DNA of 64,000 nucleotides from Pelagerythrobacter marensis (GTDB taxonomy: Bacteria; Pseudomonadota; Alphaproteobacteria; Sphingomonadales; Sphingomonadaceae). Each line of letters begins with the position of its first letter. Position 1 is the first letter of the stretch. A program made the translations under genes and the position numbers. Shown here piece after piece: positions 59,135 through 64,000 of the stretch. The notes under the pieces were generated by a model, which had not been told where the DNA came from, did no database searches, and saw only the letters and a list, made by a program, of their open reading frames with translations. The stretch is from assembly GCF_036700095.1 (NCBI RefSeq), contig NZ_CP144918.1, positions 2,109,001 to 2,173,000 on the forward strand, written 5' to 3'.

Positions 59135-60193
59135 GTGACTGCCAGCGGGGAGAGAACCGGAACGGATGTGGCGAGCGCGTTGCTCGCCTGGTACGACCGC
59201 CACGCGCGCGACCTGCCCTGGCGCGCGCCGCCGGGCGATCCGCCGCCTGATCCCGGTCGCGTCCGGCCCTATCGCGTCTGGCTGTCCGAAATCATGCTGC
59301 AGCAGACCACGGTTGCCGCGGTGAAGCCCTATTTCGCGACGTTCGTGCGCCGGTGGCCGACGGTGGAGGCGCTGGCCGCCGCGCCGGAGGAGGAGGTCCT
59401 CGCCGCCTGGGCGGGCCTGGGCTACTATTCGCGGGCGCGCAATCTGGTGAAATGCGCGCGAGCGGTGGCCGATCTGGGCGGTTTCCCCGACAGCGAAGCC
59501 GGCCTGCGCGCCTTGCCCGGCGTGGGGGAGTATACGGCAGCCGCGATCGCCGCGATCGCATTCGGCCGGCGCGCGGTCGTGGTCGACGCCAATGTCGAGC
59601 GGGTGGTTGCGCGGCTGTTCGCGGTGGAGGACAGCCTGCCCGCCGCGCGCAAGGCGATCCGGGCGGCGGCGGACGCGATCACGCCGCAGACGCGCAGCGG
59701 CGATTTCGCGCAGGCGATGATGGACCTCGGCTCGGCCGTCTGCACCGCGCGCCAGCCGAAATGCCTGCTCTGCCCGCTTTCGGCGAACTGCGCGGCGCAG
59801 CGGACCGGCGATCCCGCGCGCTTTCCGGTCAAGGCGCCGAAGAAGGCGAAACCCCGGCGCACCGGCACCGCCTGGTGGATCGCGCGCGGGGGGCGCGTCT
59901 GGCTGGTCCGCCGGCCGGGCAGGGGGATGTTGGGCGGAATGCGCGCACTGCCGGACGATGGATGGTCCGCGCGGGCGAGCGGCGACGGCGCGCCGCCGGT
60001 CGCGGGCGAGTGGCGCGCTGCGGGCGCGGTGCGCCACGGGTTCACCCATTTCGATCTGGAGCTTCGCGTGATGGCTCTGGTCGACGGGCCGCCACCGCCC
60101 GGCGAGGGCGAGTGGTGGCCGCTCGCCGATCTCGAGTCCGCAGGACTGCCGACCCTCTTTGCCAAGGCCGCGCGGCGTGCCATCGCGCGCTGA
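59135..60193 (+). CDS. mutY: A/G-specific adenine glycosylase
   Basis: A 352-aa glycosylase that removes A mispaired with 8-oxoG. The helix-hairpin-helix is LPGVGEYTAAAIAAIAFG, the catalytic Asp lies in VDANVERV, and the 4Fe-4S cluster is C-x6-C-x2-C-x5-C (CTARQPKCLLCPLSANC). The C-terminal NUDIX-like 8-oxoG domain is present. GTG at 59135 is used; a GTG eleven codons on is also possible. Confidence 0.95.
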   Translation: MTASGERTGTDVASALLAWYDRHARDLPWRAPPGDPPPDPGRVRPYRVWLSEIMLQQTTVAAVKPYFATFVRRWPTVEALAAAPEEEVLAAWAGLGYYSRARNLVKCARAVADLGGFPDSEAGLRALPGVGEYTAAAIAAIAFGRRAVVVDANVERVVARLFAVEDSLPAARKAIRAAADAITPQTRSGDFAQAMMDLGSAVCTARQPKCLLCPLSANCAAQRTGDPARFPVKAPKKAKPRRTGTAWWIARGGRVWLVRRPGRGMLGGMRALPDDGWSARASGDGAPPVAGEWRAAGAVRHGFTHFDLELRVMALVDGPPPPGEGEWWPLADLESAGLPTLFAKAARRAIAR

Positions 60194-60301
60194 ACCCGGC
60201 CGGCGCAAACTTCGACCATGGATGAGGTTTATGCGCGGGAAATATCTAAAGCTCGCTCGAACTTTTGCTCTTCCCCGAACCGCCGTTTTTGCGGTGCGGC
60301 G

Positions 60302-60523
60302 CTAGATGATTCCGCCGCCGAGCATCAGCCGGATCACCGCGATCGCGAACACGATCAGGCAGAAATTGCGGCCGCCGTTGGAAGACGACAGCGCGCCGAG
60401 ACCGATGCCGACGACCACGATCGGCAGGGCGAACCAGTTGCCCCAGCCGAGCAGCGGGATCGTGGAAGGGATGACGATCACGAGCGCGACTATCCCGACG
60501 AGGATGGAAAGCAGGTTCAGCAT
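60302..60523 (-). CDS. Small membrane protein
   Basis: A 73-aa protein with two or three hydrophobic stretches (LNLLSILVGIVALVIVIPS, WFALPIVVVGIGLGALS, FCLIVFAIAVIRLMLGG) and few charges. Function unknown. Short alphaproteobacterial membrane proteins of this type are common. It is divergent from the serine hydrolase gene. Confidence 0.65.
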   Translation of the reverse strand: MLNLLSILVGIVALVIVIPSTIPLLGWGNWFALPIVVVGIGLGALSSSNGGRNFCLIVFAIAVIRLMLGGGII

Positions 60524-60627
60524 GTGTTCTATATTAGTAACACAGTCGTCTTGTGCAAGGGGCAATTGACCGTTCGCGCGCGATGCCGCAAACCTCCGCC
60601 CGACCGATTGCAAAAGAGGATCGTTCG

Positions 60628-61947
60628 ATGGGATCGAGGACGTTCGACGATGCGGTGCTGTCGCGCCGCGCACTGCTTCGCGCCGGAGCCTTGCTGGGGG
60701 CAGGGGCTGCGCTGGGGACGCTGCCCTTCGGGCGCGCGGCGCTGGCCCATGCGGGCCACTGGCCTTCGGTAATGGCACTGGCGGACGATTACGTTTCCGC
60801 GCGCAAGGTGGCCAACATGGTCGCCGTCATGGGCTGGCAGCAGCGCGAGCCCGACGTGATTGCGCGCGGCACGCTGGCGATCGGGCAGGCGGTGCCGGCC
60901 GGGCTCGACAGCCTCTATCGCATCTATTCGATGACCAAGCCGATCACCGGCATGGCGACGATGATGCTGATAGAAGACGACAAGCTCGGGCTCGATCAGC
61001 CGCTGGCCGAAATCCTGCCCGCTTTCGCCGACATGCAGGTGCAGAAGACCTACGACGGATCGATCGCCGAGCTGGAGCCGGCGGAACGGCCGATCACCAT
61101 TCGCCATCTGCTGACCCATACCGCCGGGCTCGGCTATTCGATCATCCAGAAGGGGCCGATCAAGGCCGCATACGAACGTGCGGGCGTGGTGCCGGGGCGG
61201 GTGACCAGGCTGCCGCTGGGCGCGATCTTCGGCCGCGGCGAGGCGGCGCCCAGCCTGAAGGCTTTTGCCGACAACCTGGCGCGCCTGCCGCTCGTCGCCC
61301 AACCGGGAACGCGCTGGAGTTATTCGGTCTCGCTCGACCTTCTCGGCCGGGTGATCGAAGTGGTCTCGGGCAAGCCGTTCGACGCTTTTCTGAAAGAGCG
61401 GCTGTTCGATCCGCTGGGCATGACAAGCACATGGTTCCACGTCCCGGCGAGCGAAGTCGGGCGCCTGACGACCAATTACGGCGTCGTGAACGGCCGCCCC
61501 ATGCCGCTCGACCCGGCGCGCGCCTCGATCTATCTCGACCCGCCGGCGTTCCCCTTCGGCGGCGCGGGCCTGGTGTCGAGCCCGCGCGATTACGACCGTT
61601 TCCTGCAAATGCTGGTCGGCTACGGCCGGCTGGGCGGCAAGCGGGTGATGAGCGAAGCGGCGGTGCGCCTCGGCACCTCGAACCTCCTGCCCGACGGGGT
61701 GAGCACGGCGGGCACGTTTGCCGACGGGTCCGGCTTCGGCGCCGGCGGGCGTGTCGGGCTGGGCGAGCAGGCGGGCACGTTCGGCTGGGGCGGCGCCGCC
61801 GGCACGGTCGCCTTCGCCGACTTGCGGCGCGGCCTGCGCGCGGCGCTGTTCACCCAGTACATGCCGGCCGAGGCCTATCCGCTCCACAGCGCCTTCCCCG
61901 CGGCGGTGACGAAAGATCTGGCGGCCCTGGCCGCGGCGCAGACCTGA
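60628..61947 (+). CDS. Serine hydrolase, beta-lactamase/EstB family
   Basis: A 439-aa protein. A twin-arginine signal (SRRALLRAGALLGAGA) at the N-terminus points to export by Tat. The SxxK motif is SMTKP, the Tyr motif WSYSVS, and HTAGLGYS and FGWGGAAGT follow. Family VIII esterases and class C-like lactamases share these; hydrolysis of esters is the more usual activity. GAGGA lies ten bases before the ATG at 60628. Confidence 0.9.
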   Translation: MGSRTFDDAVLSRRALLRAGALLGAGAALGTLPFGRAALAHAGHWPSVMALADDYVSARKVANMVAVMGWQQREPDVIARGTLAIGQAVPAGLDSLYRIYSMTKPITGMATMMLIEDDKLGLDQPLAEILPAFADMQVQKTYDGSIAELEPAERPITIRHLLTHTAGLGYSIIQKGPIKAAYERAGVVPGRVTRLPLGAIFGRGEAAPSLKAFADNLARLPLVAQPGTRWSYSVSLDLLGRVIEVVSGKPFDAFLKERLFDPLGMTSTWFHVPASEVGRLTTNYGVVNGRPMPLDPARASIYLDPPAFPFGGAGLVSSPRDYDRFLQMLVGYGRLGGKRVMSEAAVRLGTSNLLPDGVSTAGTFADGSGFGAGGRVGLGEQAGTFGWGGAAGTVAFADLRRGLRAALFTQYMPAEAYPLHSAFPAAVTKDLAALAAAQT

Positions 61948-61949
61948 CG

Positions 61950-62858
61950 GTGCCAGCGGCAGGGAAGACGCTGGCGTTTACCGGCTGCACGCTCGACCGG
62001 GCGGACAACGTGCGGGCCGACGCGGATGCGCTGGCCGGGCACATGAACTGGCGCGCGCGGCTCCTCGCGCTCGACGGCATGATGCCCGCGCTCGACGATA
62101 CCGGGCGGCTGGCCTGGGGCACGCTGGCCGATGCGCCCGAAGATGCCGAACTGGTCTTCCTGGGCTTCGATGCCGGCGAGAACGGCGGGGGACGCGCCTG
62201 TTTCGCGGCCGTGCCGCCGCAGGGCGATCCGCGCCCGCGCATGGCCAATCCGCAGCTGTGGAACCTCATGGCGGCGCTCTCGCCCGAAGACCTGGCGCTT
62301 TACGGCGGCGCGCGCAGCCTGGTGGACTGGCACGCGCGGCATCGTTTCTGCCCGGCGTGCGGCGGCCCCACGCGGATCGCCAAGGGCGGCTGGCAGCGCG
62401 ACTGCGTGGCGGAGAGCGGCGGCTGCGGCGCGCAGCAGTTCCCGCGCACCGACCCGGTCACGATCATGCTGGTCGAACATGACGGGCGGCTGATGCTGGG
62501 CCGCGGGCTCGGCTGGCCGGAGGGGCGCTTTTCCGCGCTCGCCGGGTTCGTCGAGCCGGGCGAAAGCATCGAGGAGGCCGTGGCCCGCGAAGTGCTGGAG
62601 GAATCGGGCGTGCGCGTGCGCGACGTGTCCTACGTCGCCAGCCAGCCCTGGCCGTTCCCCAGCCAGCTGATGATCGGCTGCCATGCCCACGCCGAGAGCG
62701 ACGCCGTGACCGTCGACGAGACCGAACTGGCGGAAATCCGCTGGTTTACGCGCGACGAGGTTTCCGCTGCGCTCGCCGGAACGCCCGATGCGCCATTCAC
62801 CGCGCCGCCCCCGCACGCGATCGCGCATCACTTGCTCGAATGGTGGATTGCCGAATGA
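61950..62858 (+). CDS. nudC: NADH pyrophosphatase
   Basis: A 302-aa enzyme that splits NAD(H) and also removes NAD caps from RNA. The zinc ribbon has CPACGG and a second Cys pair (DC, GCG), the Nudix box is GFVEPGESIEEAVAREVLEESGV, and SQPWPFPSQLM is the NADH-specific motif. GTG at 61950, two bases after the previous stop, is the first usable start in frame. Its stop overlaps the next gene (ATGA). Confidence 0.93.
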   Translation: MPAAGKTLAFTGCTLDRADNVRADADALAGHMNWRARLLALDGMMPALDDTGRLAWGTLADAPEDAELVFLGFDAGENGGGRACFAAVPPQGDPRPRMANPQLWNLMAALSPEDLALYGGARSLVDWHARHRFCPACGGPTRIAKGGWQRDCVAESGGCGAQQFPRTDPVTIMLVEHDGRLMLGRGLGWPEGRFSALAGFVEPGESIEEAVAREVLEESGVRVRDVSYVASQPWPFPSQLMIGCHAHAESDAVTVDETELAEIRWFTRDEVSAALAGTPDAPFTAPPPHAIAHHLLEWWIAE

Positions 62859-63523
62859 AGACGCTGACGATCGACATCTGGTCCGATGTCATGTGCCCCT
62901 GGTGCCTGGTCGGCTGGGGCAATCTGCGCCAGGCGCTCGACACGCTGGAGGGCGAGATTGCGGCCGAGGTCCGTTGGCGCCCGTTCGAACTCAATCGCGA
63001 CATGCAGCCCGAGGGCGAGGAACAGCAGGCGCATCTGCGCCGCAAATACGGCCGCAGCGAGGCCGAGGGGCAGGCCGTGCGCGAGCGCATGCGCGCCATG
63101 GCCGACGAAGCCGGCGTCTCGCTCGACTGGAACGGGGAGGGCGAGGCTCCGCCGGCGATGATGTGGAACACGTTTGCCGCGCACCGCCTGCTCGGCTGGG
63201 CGCTGGAAGGTGCGGGGCCGGAACGTCAGACCGCGCTCAAGCTCGCGCTGTTCCGCGCCCATTTCAACCACCGCCGGCGGATCGGCGACGAAGCCGTCCT
63301 GCTCGACATTGCGGAAGAAACCGGGTTCGACCGTGCTGCCGCGCGCGCGGCGTTGGACGATGCCGCGCTGGCAGCCCGCGTGCGTGCCGAGGAAGAGCGG
63401 GCGCTCGATCTCAACATCACCGGCGTGCCGGCAATGGTGGTCGAGGGCAAGTTCCTGATCCCCGGCGCGCAGCCGGCCGCAACCTATAGCGAGGCGCTGC
63501 GCCGGGTTGCGGCGAAGACATAG
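62855..63523 (+). CDS. DsbA family protein, FrnE-like
   Basis: A 222-aa cytoplasmic thioredoxin-fold protein with CPWC (DVMCPWCLVG) at the N-terminus and the cis-Pro loop GVPAMVVEGKFLI. It resembles FrnE and 2-hydroxychromene-2-carboxylate isomerase-like proteins; no signal peptide is seen. The ATG at 62855 overlaps the nudC stop, so the two are co-translated. Confidence 0.9.
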   Translation: MKTLTIDIWSDVMCPWCLVGWGNLRQALDTLEGEIAAEVRWRPFELNRDMQPEGEEQQAHLRRKYGRSEAEGQAVRERMRAMADEAGVSLDWNGEGEAPPAMMWNTFAAHRLLGWALEGAGPERQTALKLALFRAHFNHRRRIGDEAVLLDIAEETGFDRAAARAALDDAALAARVRAEEERALDLNITGVPAMVVEGKFLIPGAQPAATYSEALRRVAAKT

Positions 63524-64000
63524 GGCCGATCGGCCGACGCCGAGCCCGCTTTTCCCCGTTTCGCGCCTGAGGCCGCCTGGTCTCGCATCTCCTGTCGTTC
63601 GATCCATCCGGGGCCGCTGAACGTTCGCGGCCCGATTCGCGCGGACAGGCGCCGTCTCGCGCCTTGCCCCATACCGAATTGCTCTTCCCGCCATCGCTTT
63701 GCGGCGGCGGGATCGCCGTCCTGCGCAAGTGCCGGCGCCCTCGCGGACGAGGCCGGTTTCCGCTCGCGAAACGCGGGCCGGACTCGGCTCCCGGTGAGAC
63801 AAATCTAGGGTTTTACAGTTCGAGATGTAAGTAAAATGTTGTAAACATAGAGACTTTCTCTTTGTGATTATCATTGTGTGGATGTAGGCAACAATTATTA
63901 ATTGGATGCCTTCGGTGAGAGAGGGTAATTTCCCTCATACCAATTTCAAAGATGGCAGCAAGTTTTCAAACTATATGAAAACCAGGCCAGATATCTGCCA
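63524..64000. other. Terminal region without a firm gene, turning AT-rich
   Basis: From 63524 to about 63770 the base composition is like the rest of the window and shows no convincing frame. From about 63790 on it becomes AT-rich, with TTACA/TGTAA and TTTTAC motifs and a 6-1-6 palindrome (CAATTA-T-TAATTG, 63892-63904). A frame opens at ATG 63906 and runs off the end (31 codons seen), without a Shine-Dalgarno site. It may be the start of a gene or of an acquired island. Confidence 0.4.

Noticed and set aside
60218-60772. A plus-strand frame opposite the small membrane protein
   Set aside because: Low-complexity charged translation with no motif; the minus-strand membrane protein and the plus-strand serine hydrolase start explain the region.

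Overview
The window is a GC-rich chromosomal segment of an alphaproteobacterium. The gene content and operon layout fit Sphingomonadales, most likely Erythrobacteraceae: a split ATP synthase locus carrying only atpHAGDC, rpmF-plsX-fabH-ihfA-merR, ubiK (BMFP)-recO-leuB, metZ-apaG, DciA next to mutY and smc, and many genes linked by ATGA/GTGA overlaps. Coding density is high. No rRNA operon, CRISPR array, transposase or prophage block is visible. The last ~240 bases turn distinctly AT-rich. Family placement is inference; the genes and overlaps are read directly.

Region by region. 1-9760: nitrate assimilation. Read leftwards it holds narK, then nirB-nirD-nasA-cobA (nitrate uptake, nitrate and nitrite reduction, siroheme precursor), with a PP2C phosphatase/Ser-Thr kinase fusion gene pointing the other way. 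Two structured leaders, one before nirB and one far upstream of narK behind the kinase gene, each have a promoter, two hexaloop hairpins with A at loop position 1 and G at position 4, and a terminator that overlaps the second hairpin. That is the layout of ANTAR (NasT-type) antitermination leaders. 10000-14750: tRNA-Gln, a YghU-like GST, a small topoisomerase-IB-like remnant, pncC, nadE and an EamA exporter. 14763-16900: ilvE, a small structured RNA encoding an 18-residue peptide behind a full-length Shine-Dalgarno sequence, and a lipoprotein. 16937-21430: tlyA, tspO, ubiK, recO, leuB and a DPM1-GtrA fusion, facing a PMT-type glycosyltransferase. 22750-26270: small proteins, metZ, apaG, an HNH protein and a lipid-anchored methyltransferase. 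26356-31795: the F1 ATP synthase operon with a lipoprotein gene inserted between atpG and atpD.

31961-41000: trypsin-like protease, ada, an ICL/PEP-mutase family enzyme, GST, priA, fsa and cobT. 41002-46316: a parDE pair overlapping a nitroreductase gene, cysS, a hydroxyacid dehydrogenase and an aldehyde dehydrogenase. 46388-47725: a small divergon with a LexA-type box and an S24 repressor-like protein. 47957-53585: MBL hydrolase, MAPEG, rpmF-plsX-fabH-ihfA-merR and an Lrp/LysE divergent pair. 53598-60193: smc, two DsbA-like genes, DciA and mutY. 60302-63523: a membrane peptide, a serine hydrolase, nudC and a FrnE-like protein. 63524-64000: no firm gene.

The strongest candidates for something undescribed are (1) the paired nitrate leaders, one of them orphaned and pointing antisense through the kinase/phosphatase gene, and (2) the peptide-encoding structured RNA upstream of ilvE. 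Several hairpin repeat families (six sites, two of them 76-bp relatives) sit in short intergenic gaps.
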